NCBI GenBank assembly: GCA_025924845.1
Contig: JAICHN010000121.1
Span: 1 to 11,594 of the forward strand
DNA from: Chloroflexota bacterium
GTDB lineage: Bacteria > Chloroflexota > UBA5177 > JANWHV01
Reading direction: 5' to 3'
DNA: 11,594 nucleotides
This document shows, in pieces, positions 1 through 8,502 of this stretch; position 1 is the stretch's first letter; the number at the start of each line of letters is the position of its first letter. Under the pieces are notes generated by a model, which saw nothing but the letters and a program-made list of their open reading frames with translations, was not told where the DNA came from and did no database searches. Position numbers and translations under genes: made by a program.

Positions 1-35
1 CAATCGATCCATGCATTGCCCGCGCGGACTTTCGT

Positions 36-1208
36 TCAGACCACTCCAGGGATGGCCGCCAGCCACAACTGATTCGCGCCCGTGCAGGTGAGCAATACCC
101 GGTGCTTACTCGCCGATGCGATGCCCAGGGGCGCCGCTAAAGGACCTGGCACGGTATTCAACGCGTAGAAGGCAGGCTGCACCACGCCCGGTGTGAAGAG
201 CAGAAGCTTGTTATCAGCGGGGTCGGTAGCGAGCACCCTGCCGTCCGCCAACGGCAGCACACGGGGCGAATGAAGGGTATCCGTGATGGCGAGGGGCCAG
301 GTATGCTGAAGCTGCCAGTCCGCCGAAAAAAGATCGAGCGCGCCAATCTGGCCGTCTACCACGTACATGCCGCCTCCAGGCGCGGGCGCCACCGCCGTGG
401 GCTGTTGAAAAAGAAAGGTCTTGCCGCCGTCGGGCGACGCGGTCTCTTGATGGACAATGTTCAGCCCGGTGTCCAGGGTAAATATGGAGTTGGTGGCCGG
501 GTCAGCCACGTATATCTGCCCCTGAGCATCCACCGCGATACCGCGGGCATGGATCAACGGCACCGCGCGGGAGCTACTGTTGACCAACGCCCCATTTGTG
601 GTGTATTCGAGGACAATGCCGGTATCGCTGTCCAGCACTACCAGATGGCCATCAGGGGTGAGCACGAGGCTTGAAGGCGAGGACAATAGTGCTCCCCGCG
701 CGGACTTCGTAATGGTCCGCACGAGTTTGCCGTGCTTATTCAGCACCGCGACACGATGATTTCCCGTGTCCGCCACGTAGATTAATCCGTCCGAAGCTTG
801 CACCGCCTCTTGAGGGGCGAGCAGAGTGGACTCAGCATCGGCGCCACCTAAAACCGTGGTCGGCGTAATCGGCGTGCCGGGCGAAACCACCAACTTTACC
901 GGTATGGCGGTCGGGATCGAGGTCGGGACTATCGACCCGGATCCAAGCGGATTGGGCGATGCGGTACTGGTTGAGTACACCTGCTGAAGCACGACGACGG
1001 AAACTACAATCACGATGAGGAGCGCCACGGTGGCCATAATCATGGGCGGCGTCCAGACCGAAGTTTGGGCGGACGTGCCTTGCTCGCCCGATGTCGCCCC
1101 GCTCAACGGGCCCACTGCCGATCTCGGTCGCCGACCCAGCGACCGCGCGAGACTCCGCAACACGCCCACAAGCGACTGATCGCGGAAAGGCGGCTTTCCA
1201 CCGGCCAT
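36..1208 (-). CDS. Membrane-anchored NHL-type beta-propeller protein
   Basis: This is a 390-residue protein with no catalytic motif that I recognise. Residues 1-55 form a basic, polar N-terminal tail. One hydrophobic helix at about 56-77 (Met/Ala/Leu/Val-rich) is followed by a Ser/Thr/Pro linker (about 79-118). From about 130 to 385 there are some six NHL-like blades, the clearest carrying LIYVADTGNHRV (142-153) and QIYVADPATNSI (231-242). The positive-inside rule suggests that the propeller is outside the cell. NHL propellers usually bind proteins, glycans or other ligands, so a binding or sensing role is inferred. The start at 1208 has a modest AAGGGA-like site 8 nt upstream, and the gene is divergent from the ankyrin gene. 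No terminator is visible before the window edge. The family call is fairly sure; the function is unknown. Confidence 0.85.
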   Translation of the reverse strand: MAGGKPPFRDQSLVGVLRSLARSLGRRPRSAVGPLSGATSGEQGTSAQTSVWTPPMIMATVALLIVIVVSVVVLQQVYSTSTASPNPLGSGSIVPTSIPTAIPVKLVVSPGTPITPTTVLGGADAESTLLAPQEAVQASDGLIYVADTGNHRVAVLNKHGKLVRTITKSARGALLSSPSSLVLTPDGHLVVLDSDTGIVLEYTTNGALVNSSSRAVPLIHARGIAVDAQGQIYVADPATNSIFTLDTGLNIVHQETASPDGGKTFLFQQPTAVAPAPGGGMYVVDGQIGALDLFSADWQLQHTWPLAITDTLHSPRVLPLADGRVLATDPADNKLLLFTPGVVQPAFYALNTVPGPLAAPLGIASASKHRVLLTCTGANQLWLAAIPGVV

Positions 1209-1334
1209 CAGATAATCCCTTTTCTATCCAGGTACCCAAGTTCGTATCCAGTATGGCAGCGAAAGGCACCGAAGCACAATGGAGGCGGACGCACGAAATC
1301 CGTGAGAGGGCGGTCCAAGGCCTTCCCGTTGTCC

Positions 1335-1340
1335 TATGAT
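1335..1340 (+). promoter_or_regulatory. Candidate -10 box for the ankyrin gene
   Basis: TATGAT differs from the bacterial -10 consensus at one base and lies 42 nt before the ankyrin start, which would give a leader of about 35 nt. No convincing -35 box lies 16-18 bp upstream, so this is only a candidate. Confidence 0.25.
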
Positions 1341-1382
1341 GAGATGTACTAGGTTTAGTAGGGCTGCAGAGGGAGGAATGTC

Positions 1383-2057
1383 ATGAGTTTATCCGCCGAA
1401 CTGTTCACCGCGATCCGGCAAGGAGACAACGCGCGCGTCAAAACCTTATTGGCCACCGAGCCGGCACTGGCCCAATCCTCCGACCAAACTGGAATGTCGC
1501 CTCTGATCACGGCCATCTATCGGAACCAACGCGAGATCATCGCGAACCTCGTCAAGCACGGCGCCGTGCTCGATTTGTTCGCGGCGGCCGCGCTTGGCGA
1601 TACGGCATGGCTGGAGCAATCGGCAACGGAGCGGGCCCGACACCTTGATGACTACAGTGCCGACGGATGGACCGCGCTGTCCCTGGCAGCCCACTTCAAC
1701 CAGGTGGAAGCGGTCAAAATCCTGCTCGAACAGGGCGCTGATCTCCATGCGCGGTCGCGCAACGCCAACGGCAATACTGCCTTGCATGCCGCCCTCGCCG
1801 GTGGGAGCGGTGAGGTGGCCGGCGTTCTTCTCGAACGAGGAGCCGACGTCAACGCCGCCGATGCCGGAGGCTGGACTCCGCTCCATCTTGCCGCCGCGAA
1901 CGGCCGTGCCGATTTGGTCAGGCTCGTGCTAAGGTACCAACCCTTCATCGATCCGGAAAACAGGGAAGGACTGACCCCCCTCGTTCTGGCTGAGCGCGGT
2001 GGGCACCCTGAAGTGGCTGCTTTGTTGCGGCCCCACAGTGCCGAGAACCTGGATTGA
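1383..2057 (+). CDS. Ankyrin-repeat protein
   Basis: This is a 224-residue soluble protein made almost entirely of ankyrin repeats. The clearest units start near residue 94 (DGWTALSLAAHFNQVEAVKI), 129 (NGNTALHAALAG, ending GADVNAADAG) and 163 (GWTPLHLAAANGRADLV), with weaker units at about 3-33, 37-66 and 195-218. The segment at 67-93 is degenerate. There is no signal peptide, membrane helix or enzyme domain, so it is a cytoplasmic protein-binding scaffold whose partner is unknown. GGGAGG at 1371-1376, 6 nt before the ATG, is a strong ribosome site and fixes the start. The gene stands alone: the propeller gene upstream is divergent and the ABC genes begin 172 bp downstream behind their own promoter-like sequence. 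Confidence 0.9.
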   Translation: MSLSAELFTAIRQGDNARVKTLLATEPALAQSSDQTGMSPLITAIYRNQREIIANLVKHGAVLDLFAAAALGDTAWLEQSATERARHLDDYSADGWTALSLAAHFNQVEAVKILLEQGADLHARSRNANGNTALHAALAGGSGEVAGVLLERGADVNAADAGGWTPLHLAAANGRADLVRLVLRYQPFIDPENREGLTPLVLAERGGHPEVAALLRPHSAENLD

Positions 2058-2120
2058 ACCATGCATCCGGAGACAACCGCGTCACGAAGCCGCTTTACAG
2101 ATCCATCCCCTGACTCCGTG

Positions 2121-2126
2121 TATACT
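2121..2126 (+). promoter_or_regulatory. Candidate TATACT -10 box upstream of oppD
   Basis: TATACT preceded by GTG matches five of six bases of the -10 consensus and lies 104 nt before the oppD start, giving a leader of about 95 nt. The nearest -35-like hexamer, TTTACA at 2094-2099, is 21 bp away, longer than usual. The same TATACT hexamer precedes two other plus-strand genes in the window. Confidence 0.4.
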
Positions 2127-2158
2127 CCGGGTTATGTTTATCAGAAGATGACGCCTCC

Positions 2159-2199
2159 AGGCCCCAGCAAATGATGCATACGTTTTTGGCTGACGGCCT
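2159..2199 (+). other. Possible stem-loop in the oppD leader
   Basis: AGGCC (2159-2163) pairs with GGCCT (2195-2199), and CAGC (2165-2168) pairs with GCTG (2189-2192), separated by a small internal loop and closed by a loop of 20 nt. It sits between the candidate promoter and the oppD ribosome site. It does not match a riboswitch family that I recognise, and chance pairing is possible in GC-rich DNA. Confidence 0.2.
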
Positions 2200-2229
2200 C
2201 AGGGACTCGGTCGATCCAAGGGGAAATGA

Positions 2230-3231
2230 ATGAGTACGGATCCGGCTTTGCTCACGGTTCGGGATCTGCGGACCCATTTTTTTACGCGCGCCGGCGTGGT
2301 CAAGGCCGTGAACGGGGTGAGCTTCGACCTTCGGGCCGGGGAGACACTGGGGATCGTGGGAGAGTCGGGCTCCGGCAAAAGCGTCACTGCCCTGTCGATC
2401 ATGCGGCTGATTCCTACGCCGCCCGGCCGTATTGTTTCCGGAAAGTTGCTGTTTGCCGGGCAGGATCTGCTGACCATCGGCAAAAGCAGATTGCGGCAAC
2501 TACGCGGTAACGAGATTAGCATGATCTTTCAGGATCCTATGACATCGCTCAATCCGGTATTCACCATCGGTCACCAACTCGAGGAAACGCTGCATGCCCA
2601 CACGCGCCTGACCCGTACCCAGGTGCGGACGCGCGCCGTCGAGTTGCTTGAACGGGTTGGTATTCCGGCCCCCGAGAAGCGGTTGAAAGATTATCCTCAT
2701 AACTTCTCGGGGGGAATGCGGCAGCGCGTGGTCATTGCCATCGCTCTCGCCTGCAATCCCAAACTGATTATCGCCGACGAACCGACCACGGCGCTTGATG
2801 TCACAATCCAGGCCCAAATCCTGGATTTGCTGCGTTCGCTCAGCCACGACTTCGGGACCGCCGTCTTGCTCATTACCCACGATCTTGGCGTGGTGGCAGG
2901 CATGTGCGATCGGATCGTCGTGCTCTATGGAGGGCGGGTGCTGGAGACCGGTACGGTGGACGAGATCTTCAAAGCATCCCGACAGCCCTACACGCAGGGC
3001 CTCCTTCGGTCCATTCCCCGCCTGGATCAACCGCGCGGCAACTTGCTGCAGCCGATACCGGGGAGCCCACCCGACATGCTGCACCCACCGATGGGTTGCC
3101 CGTTCATGCCCCGCTGTCCCCTGGCCATGGAGCGCTGTACAGTAGAAATGCCGCCCCTGGTTCGGATCGGCAATTCGCCGACCCACGAGGCCGCATGCTG
3201 GGTTACGGCGCCCCCGGGAGCGACACCGTGA
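2230..3231 (+). CDS. oppD: Oligopeptide/dipeptide ABC importer ATPase, OppD/DppD type
   Basis: This 333-residue cytoplasmic ATPase would energise peptide-type uptake as the partner of the next gene. In order it has Walker A GESGSGKS (44-51), Q-loop Gln101, signature NFSGGM (158-163), Walker B LIIADEP (179-185), D-loop TALD (187-190) and switch His217. The C-terminal oligo_HPY extension starts near PYTQGLL (253-259) and carries Cys290, Cys296, Cys303 and Cys323, a spacing known from OppD/DppD proteins that hold an iron-sulfur cluster. Length is normal for the family. AAGGGG at 2218-2223, 6 nt upstream, selects the ATG at 2230 over an out-of-frame ATG at 2226. oppF follows after 27 nt, so the two are co-transcribed. 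No permease gene is present. The true substrate (peptide, nickel or opine) cannot be read from the ATPase. Confidence 0.95.
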   Translation: MSTDPALLTVRDLRTHFFTRAGVVKAVNGVSFDLRAGETLGIVGESGSGKSVTALSIMRLIPTPPGRIVSGKLLFAGQDLLTIGKSRLRQLRGNEISMIFQDPMTSLNPVFTIGHQLEETLHAHTRLTRTQVRTRAVELLERVGIPAPEKRLKDYPHNFSGGMRQRVVIAIALACNPKLIIADEPTTALDVTIQAQILDLLRSLSHDFGTAVLLITHDLGVVAGMCDRIVVLYGGRVLETGTVDEIFKASRQPYTQGLLRSIPRLDQPRGNLLQPIPGSPPDMLHPPMGCPFMPRCPLAMERCTVEMPPLVRIGNSPTHEAACWVTAPPGATP

Positions 3232-3258
3232 ACGGGAACACGCGGAGGGCAGGCGTGC

Positions 3259-4329
3259 ATGGTCGATGAGCGAATCGGGAGTCGCCCTTCTGGGGCAGCC
3301 GCCGAAACGGCACACCTCGTGGAGGTGCGTGACCTCAAGGTCCATTTTCCTATTCGGGGCGGCTTTCTCGGCCGACAAGCAGGCGCGGTGCGCGCCGTGG
3401 ACGGCGTGAACCTGACCATCGAGCGGGGCGAAACGTTGGGACTGGTCGGCGAGTCAGGCTGCGGCAAGTCTACGTTGAGCCGCGCCATCCTCCAGCTGAT
3501 CAAGCCAACCGCCGGTGAGGTCTACCTCAGTGGCGTTCTGCTCAATACCCTGAACCCTGGTGACTTGCTCGCCGCCCGCCAAAAAATGCAGATGATCTTT
3601 CAAGATCCCTACAGTTCGCTTAACGCCCGCATGACGGTGGGCGACATTATCGGCGAGCCCTTGCTCAATTATCACCGAGGCGACAGCAAAGAGCGGCGCC
3701 GGACCACGGCTCAACTGCTCAAGACCGTGGGCTTGCATGAGTACTACGGCAATCGCTTTCCGCACCAATTCAGCGGCGGTCAGCGGCAGCGTATCGGGAT
3801 TGCACGCGCGCTCGCCCGGCGCCCCGACTTCATAGTATGCGACGAGCCGGTCAGCGCCCTCGATGTGTCGATCCAGGCCCAGATTCTCAACCTGCTTGAG
3901 CAGCTACAGCGCGAGTTTGGCCTCACCTATCTCTTCATAGCGCACAATCTGAGCGTGGTGCGCCACATCAGCGACCGTATCGCCGTGATGTATCTGGGCA
4001 AAATCGTGGAGTTGGCGCGGAATGAGTCGATCTTTGCCACACCGCTTCACCCCTATACTACCGCCCTGATGTCGGCCATCCCCACGCCCGACCCCGACCT
4101 GGAGCGGGCCAGGCGGCGCATTATGCTGCGGGGAGACGTTCCTAGCCCGGCCAATCCACCGAGCGGTTGCCGCTTCCGCACCCGCTGTCCGCTTGCCCGA
4201 GACGTCTGCGCGGAACGAGAGCCGGCGCTGGTCGGTAAGACGGGGCATGAAGTGGCCTGTCACGCCGTACATGGGGTTGACGGTATCGAGCCATGGTCGA
4301 CGGTTCGCCAGGAGGTCGGCTCCGTCTGA
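3259..4329 (+). CDS. oppF: Oligopeptide/dipeptide ABC importer ATPase, OppF/DppF type
   Basis: This is the second ATPase of the pair, 356 residues, forming the nucleotide-binding dimer with the upstream OppD-type protein on the inner face of the membrane. Walker A is GESGCGKS (64-71), Q-loop Gln115, signature FSGGQ (171-175), Walker B FIVCDEP (191-197), D-loop SALD (199-202) and switch His229. The oligo_HPY tail begins at HPYT (264-267) and has Cys304, Cys310, Cys317 and Cys334, the same cysteine pattern as its partner. GGAGGG at 3244-3249, 9 nt before the ATG, supports this start. The family domain begins at about residue 20, so the first 19 residues are a poorly conserved leader. The stop codon lies 4 bp from the stop of the opposing kinase gene, leaving no room for a terminator between them. 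Confidence 0.95.
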   Translation: MVDERIGSRPSGAAAETAHLVEVRDLKVHFPIRGGFLGRQAGAVRAVDGVNLTIERGETLGLVGESGCGKSTLSRAILQLIKPTAGEVYLSGVLLNTLNPGDLLAARQKMQMIFQDPYSSLNARMTVGDIIGEPLLNYHRGDSKERRRTTAQLLKTVGLHEYYGNRFPHQFSGGQRQRIGIARALARRPDFIVCDEPVSALDVSIQAQILNLLEQLQREFGLTYLFIAHNLSVVRHISDRIAVMYLGKIVELARNESIFATPLHPYTTALMSAIPTPDPDLERARRRIMLRGDVPSPANPPSGCRFRTRCPLARDVCAEREPALVGKTGHEVACHAVHGVDGIEPWSTVRQEVGSV

Positions 4330-4333
4330 CGCT

Positions 4334-6733
4334 TTAGACGTCGATGTTGTCGGATAGCTGAACCTCGCGCCGCGCGGAATCGCGTATGTCCCAGGCGCTG
4401 CGCCGGTTTCCTCGCACATCGCAATGACTGATCTTGGCGCCGCTCACATCGGCCACGCTGACCGCGTTCCACCCATTGCGTTGCACTCGGCAATGGGCCA
4501 TCGTGACGTAGCCGCCCTGACGCACTACCACGCCATGATGTCCGTTATCTACAATGTCGCAGTCCTCGAACGTGCCATGCCCTTTCTCGGCCACCCACAC
4601 ACCGCCAAAGCGCCCATCGTGGATCCGGCACTGAATGAACAGCGGCTTGGCGCCGGCGGAGATGCGGACCGGATAGGTGCCGCCCTGAATGTCGCACTCC
4701 TCGATCAGCGCCTGCGTGCGATCGTACACCACCAGAGCCCGTTCCAGGGGATTGCGTAAGACCAGCCGACGTAGGATTGGCCGCGTCGCGGCGCCGTGCA
4801 TATTCACGCAGGCCAGTGCCTGGGAAATGATCTGACAGTCCTCCAGCAGTACACGTCCGCTGGGAATATTTACCGCGTGAAACCGTGCCCCATTCTCGCC
4901 CGCACGCCCATGAAATGTGAGATGACGCACCCCCACGTGCTCGGCCTGCGCGACAAGACAGGTGGCGCCGACTACCTGAATCACCACATCCGAAGCCTGA
5001 CCCATGCCGACCAGTTCGAGCGGCTTATCCACCACGAGCGGCTCGCCGTATTCCCCAGCCTCAATCTCAATCCGTGCCCCGGCCGATGCCACCTGAATCG
5101 CTTCGGCAATACTGCGCAAAGCGCCGCTCCCGTGATGTGACACCCGAAGGACCTGGGTGACGACTCGAGTCAGCGGCATGGTATCGCGGCGCCCCGAACC
5201 ACCCTGGCCTCCCTCGGGTCGCCGTCCCCTCGTGCCCGGGCCGTCCAAACCACCGCTGCTTCGGGTGGAACTGCCGCTTTCCAGCCCGCCGGCACTTGTA
5301 AGGGAACCAGACACGCCGGCCCCGCCCACGAGCCGATCATCGCTCCCCAAGGGTGTTGCAGCGAGCGGTATACCGAGCGCCGCGTCCTCAACAGGGCCGG
5401 GCGGCTCCAGATGGCCGCCCAGATCCGCCGCCAAGGTCGCCTCCAATACCCCAGTTCCCTCCTGGGAAAGGGTTGGTTGGGGAGCGGGGGGCGGCGCGGC
5501 GCGACCAGCGGTCGCGTCGATGATATCTCTCGGAACGGACGTCGGCTCGCCGACCGTCGTATCGAGGGGATCCATCGGGCCGCCGTTTCCCAATGCTTGG
5601 CCGCCGGCTGCCGGCCGCTCACGCCTGGATCGAACATGCACCTCCGCGGCCGGCGGCGCTTGATCGCCTGGTCGCGCGCCGGAGTCGGCCACGGGCCCGT
5701 GCATGACCAGGCCGCCGCTATCATGTTCCAGTGTGGCGGTGAGCGCCATCGCCATGGTCTGGGCGTCGGGGAAGCGATCTTCGAGCGAGAACGCGGTGGC
5801 GCGGGAAATGACATCACTCAAGGCGCGCGGTATATCCGGAAGCAACTCGTCCAGGGGCGGGAACAGCGTTCGCAAACATGCTTCAAGATCCAGCCCGCCC
5901 CGCATCAGGCGGCGATACTCGGCGTCCGGTTGTGTCCCGCTGATTAGGCCGTGTAAGAGGGCGCCGAGGGCATAGAGGTCACTGCGGGGCTCGGGCCTGC
6001 CCAGTACCTGTTCGTACGGTACATAGCCCCAGGTACCGACCGCCGTCGCCGCGACCGGCGTCATTTGCCGGGCAAGGCCGAAGTCGATCAGAACAGGGCG
6101 TTCGGTACGGTTGTCGATCAAAACGTTGCTCGGTTTCAAGTCGCGAAAGATCATGGAAGGCGTCCTGGAATGTAAGTATTGGAGGACCCCACACAGTGCG
6201 ATCCCCCAACTCAAGACTTGAGCGCGCGGCACCCTGCCTCCATGCTCGATCTGCAACTCCGCCAACGTTTTGCCCGGTATATAGTCCATGGCCAGGTAGA
6301 GGGGGCCGCTGGTACGCTGCGCGGTCCAATAGCCCTGCATGGCGGGGATGCCGGGATGGTCGAGCGTAAGAAGGGCGCTGACTTCCCGCTTAAACCAGGT
6401 CATGGCGTCATGTTGTTCCTCGGCGCTCGGAAACTCCATGGCCAGAAGCTCTTTCACGGCAACCAGGGAGCCGACCTCGTTGACATCCTGGGCGAGGTAG
6501 ACTCGCCCGAACGAACCGGTGCCCAGTACGCGCTCCACACGATACCGGCCGTTCAGCATCGTACCGACCGACAAAACCTCGGCTACTCTAGCGCGAACCG
6601 GCGGCCGGGGCGGTCCATCGCTTAGGGGCGGCCGGCGCGCCGCTTCGGAGGAGCTTTCCAGCCTACCGCCGCAGGCAGGACAAAAGCGGCTGCCGCTCGG
6701 CGGATTCGCCCCACAGGTCGGGCATTCGCGCAT
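4334..6733 (-). CDS. Ser/Thr protein kinase fused to zinc ribbon and right-handed beta-helix
   Basis: This is a 799-residue protein that should phosphorylate Ser/Thr in target proteins. A zinc ribbon (Cys4, Cys7, Cys18, Cys21) opens the chain. The Hanks kinase domain (about 60-335) has the glycine loop GTGSFGRV (71-78), Lys94, helix-C Glu117, catalytic FRDLKPSN (196-203, with Phe in place of the usual His), DFG (217-219) and the activation-segment end GTWGYVPYEQ (232-241). A Pro/Gly/Ala/Ser-rich linker spans about 336-520. From about 530 to the end there is a pectin-lyase-like parallel beta-helix, with repeats such as LFIQCRIHDG, TFEDCDIVDNG and VTMAHCRVQRNG, probably a recognition module. 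No membrane helix is seen, so it is likely cytoplasmic. GAAGGA at 6740-6745, 6 nt upstream, supports the start. It lies 163 bp downstream of the efflux gene on the same strand. All catalytic residues are present; the substrate is unknown. Confidence 0.93.
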   Translation of the reverse strand: MRECPTCGANPPSGSRFCPACGGRLESSSEAARRPPLSDGPPRPPVRARVAEVLSVGTMLNGRYRVERVLGTGSFGRVYLAQDVNEVGSLVAVKELLAMEFPSAEEQHDAMTWFKREVSALLTLDHPGIPAMQGYWTAQRTSGPLYLAMDYIPGKTLAELQIEHGGRVPRAQVLSWGIALCGVLQYLHSRTPSMIFRDLKPSNVLIDNRTERPVLIDFGLARQMTPVAATAVGTWGYVPYEQVLGRPEPRSDLYALGALLHGLISGTQPDAEYRRLMRGGLDLEACLRTLFPPLDELLPDIPRALSDVISRATAFSLEDRFPDAQTMAMALTATLEHDSGGLVMHGPVADSGARPGDQAPPAAEVHVRSRRERPAAGGQALGNGGPMDPLDTTVGEPTSVPRDIIDATAGRAAPPPAPQPTLSQEGTGVLEATLAADLGGHLEPPGPVEDAALGIPLAATPLGSDDRLVGGAGVSGSLTSAGGLESGSSTRSSGGLDGPGTRGRRPEGGQGGSGRRDTMPLTRVVTQVLRVSHHGSGALRSIAEAIQVASAGARIEIEAGEYGEPLVVDKPLELVGMGQASDVVIQVVGATCLVAQAEHVGVRHLTFHGRAGENGARFHAVNIPSGRVLLEDCQIISQALACVNMHGAATRPILRRLVLRNPLERALVVYDRTQALIEECDIQGGTYPVRISAGAKPLFIQCRIHDGRFGGVWVAEKGHGTFEDCDIVDNGHHGVVVRQGGYVTMAHCRVQRNGWNAVSVADVSGAKISHCDVRGNRRSAWDIRDSARREVQLSDNIDV

Positions 6734-6823
6734 CCAGCTTCCTTCACATCAGGTTTGGCGCGAGTAGACGATTCCCTCACCAACCGAGCCGAGACATCTG
6801 GGAACCACGTACGCTGGTGTTAC

Positions 6824-6836
6824 CACTTTACCTGTT
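6824..6836 (-). promoter_or_regulatory. Shared 13-bp box upstream of the kinase gene
   Basis: On the minus strand this reads AACAGGTAAAGTG and matches the box in front of the efflux gene (8503-8515) at 12 of 13 positions. It contains TAAAGT, a four-of-six match to a -10 box, with TTGGGC 18 bp upstream (6849-6854) as a poor -35. The segment CTGT-ACGA-ACAG just upstream and overlapping is a short dyad. It could be a promoter, an operator or chance. Confidence 0.3.
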
Positions 6837-6883
6837 CGTACAGTACATGCCCAACCGCCCCATCGGCAATAGAATACGGGCAC

Positions 6884-6898
6884 AACGGCGGAGCCGTT
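6884..6898 (-). terminator. Hairpin at the end of the efflux gene, weak terminator candidate
   Basis: A perfect 6-bp inverted repeat (AACGGC / GCCGTT) with a 3-nt loop overlaps the stop codon of the efflux gene. On the minus strand it is followed by GTGCCCGTATTCTATT, which lacks a real U-run, so efficient intrinsic termination is doubtful. Confidence 0.25.
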
Positions 6899-8462
6899 AG
6901 TCAGCGGCGGGCGGCGCCCCCTGCCCCGCGCCATTGGCATTGTCGGTTGGCGCCGCGACGGCTGGCGAACCGTCCAGCGTCCAGGTGGGTTTGCGCAAAC
7001 CCCAGGCCAACAGGAACGCGGGCAGTACCAGGATGGTAACCACCACGTAAGTGTCCTGAAAGCCGTCCGCTACCGCCTGCCGGATCACGGGCGGCATCGC
7101 GCTGCCGGGTACGCCGCCCACGGAGATATTCCCCAGGTGCCCGCAGGCGGCGTGCCCGGCCTGGCAGAGACTACGCGCGCGCGACGCCGCGCGGTCATAC
7201 AAGAAGTTGGTCAGTAAGGCGATGCTCAGGGAACCGACAATGTTGCGCATCACCACACTCAGGGTGGTGGCATCGGGAAGAGTCGGCCCGCGAATGCCGT
7301 CCAGGGCCATGGTATTCACCGACTGCAACATCAACGGTAGTCCGAAACCACGGACAAGCATAATCGGCACCAGTAAAGTCAGGTCGGAATTGACCGTCGT
7401 CCATAGGGCCAGCAACAGGCTGGTAATGGTGAGGATGATCAAACCAGTGAAAACCAGCAGTTTCGGGCCTAGCCTATTGTAGAGTTGACCACTGGCCACC
7501 GAACCGAATACGGCGCCGATCCCGCCCCAGAGCAATAGTAAACCTGCCTCGAAAGGCGTCTGATCGCGCAATCCTTGCAAATATTGGGGAAGCAGAAATC
7601 CCGGTCCAAAAAGGCCTACCGTTCCTACCAGGACGATCAACGTGCCAAGCGAATAATTACGTCGCGTGTAGAGGCGAAGCTGGAGCAGCGGCGCCGAACT
7701 CCACAGCGCCTCCACCGCAAAGGCGGCCAGCAGGAGTATGGAAATGATGATCGGCCCGGACACGGTCGTCGTACTATTCCAGCCGTCGTAGGCTAGGTTT
7801 GAGAGGCCGAACAGCAGGAGACCCAGGCCGCTCGAGGCCAGGACAAAACCGAGAAGATCGAAGCGCAGGTTGGCGCGCGTGGGGCTCTTGCGTAAGATCC
7901 GCAGGCACATGATGACGCCCACAATACCGATCGGCAAGTTCACGTAGAATACCCATCGCCAGTCCGCGTATTCGGTGAGGTAACCGCCCAGGGTTGGCCC
8001 CAGCGCGGGCGCCGCCAGCACCGGAATACCGAAGATGCCGTTAGCTTTACCCCGTTCCTCGTTGGAAAACACACTGAACAGAAGAGCGAAGCCAAGCGGA
8101 AACAGCGCGGCGCCGCCCGCCCCTTGCAATACGCGCGCCGCGATCAGCAGGTGGATATTCGGCGCCGCGCCGCAGAGGGCCGAACCCAAAGTGAACAACA
8201 CAAGGGACGTTGTATACACACGCTTTATCCCGAAGCGGTTGGCCAAGAAGCCCGAGGCCGGCACTATCACGCCCGCCGCCAGAATGTAGCCGGTCGCCAC
8301 GTAGGATGCCAGATGCAGATCGGCGCCAAAGTCGTGCTGGATGCGCGGCAGGGCCGTGTTCACGATGGTGGAGTCGAGGATGCTGGCGAAGGCGCCAAAG
8401 ACCACCGTAGCCAATACCCACCAGCGATAATTGTCTTTTGGGGATTCGCCGCCGCTCGGCAT
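6897..8462 (-). CDS. MFS drug efflux transporter, DHA2 (EmrB/QacA) family, 14 TM
   Basis: This is a proton-driven multidrug exporter of the inner membrane, 521 residues from the start chosen here. Hydrophobicity gives about 14 helices. DHA2 hallmarks are LDSTIVNTALPRI in helix 1, motif A as GFLANRFGIKRVY in the first cytoplasmic loop, the helix-4 segment ARVLQGAGGA, and motif C as PVLAAPALGPTLGGYL in helix 5, which marks drug/H+ antiporters. The extracytoplasmic loop before the last helix carries two Cys 8 residues apart (SLCQAGHAACGH). An in-frame ATG at 8492 would add 10 residues, but it has no ribosome site, whereas the ATG at 8462 has GGAGAGGA 8 nt upstream. No TetR or MarR regulator gene is adjacent. 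The drug cannot be predicted. Confidence 0.92.
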   Translation of the reverse strand: MPSGGESPKDNYRWWVLATVVFGAFASILDSTIVNTALPRIQHDFGADLHLASYVATGYILAAGVIVPASGFLANRFGIKRVYTTSLVLFTLGSALCGAAPNIHLLIAARVLQGAGGAALFPLGFALLFSVFSNEERGKANGIFGIPVLAAPALGPTLGGYLTEYADWRWVFYVNLPIGIVGVIMCLRILRKSPTRANLRFDLLGFVLASSGLGLLLFGLSNLAYDGWNSTTTVSGPIIISILLLAAFAVEALWSSAPLLQLRLYTRRNYSLGTLIVLVGTVGLFGPGFLLPQYLQGLRDQTPFEAGLLLLWGGIGAVFGSVASGQLYNRLGPKLLVFTGLIILTITSLLLALWTTVNSDLTLLVPIMLVRGFGLPLMLQSVNTMALDGIRGPTLPDATTLSVVMRNIVGSLSIALLTNFLYDRAASRARSLCQAGHAACGHLGNISVGGVPGSAMPPVIRQAVADGFQDTYVVVTILVLPAFLLAWGLRKPTWTLDGSPAVAAPTDNANGAGQGAPPAAD

Positions 8463-8470
8463 CAAATCGA

Positions 8471-8478
8471 TCCTCTCC
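8471..8478 (-). promoter_or_regulatory. Ribosome binding site deciding the efflux gene start
   Basis: On the minus strand GGAGAGGA lies 8 nt before the ATG at 8462. The alternative ATG at 8492 is preceded by AGTGAGCAGTAAAG, which has no Shine-Dalgarno match, so 8462 is preferred. Confidence 0.6.
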
Positions 8479-8502
8479 ACTCCGTTACCCATCTTTACTG
8501 CT

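Noticed and set aside
1..35. Search for a terminator after the propeller gene
   Set aside because: Only a short CCGCGCGG palindrome is present, with no T-run before the window edge.
1065..1352. Plus-strand open frames over the start of the propeller gene and the divergent spacer
   Set aside because: They overlap the N-terminal coding part and promoter region of the minus-strand gene and show no domain.
2500..3378. Open frame of 292 codons antisense to the OppD-type gene
   Set aside because: The sense frame carries every ABC motif; the antisense product has no domain and no ribosome site was found for it.
5157..5947. Long plus-strand open frames opposite the kinase linker
   Set aside because: They lie antisense to a convincing kinase gene, in a GC-rich low-complexity segment, and their proteins look like no family.
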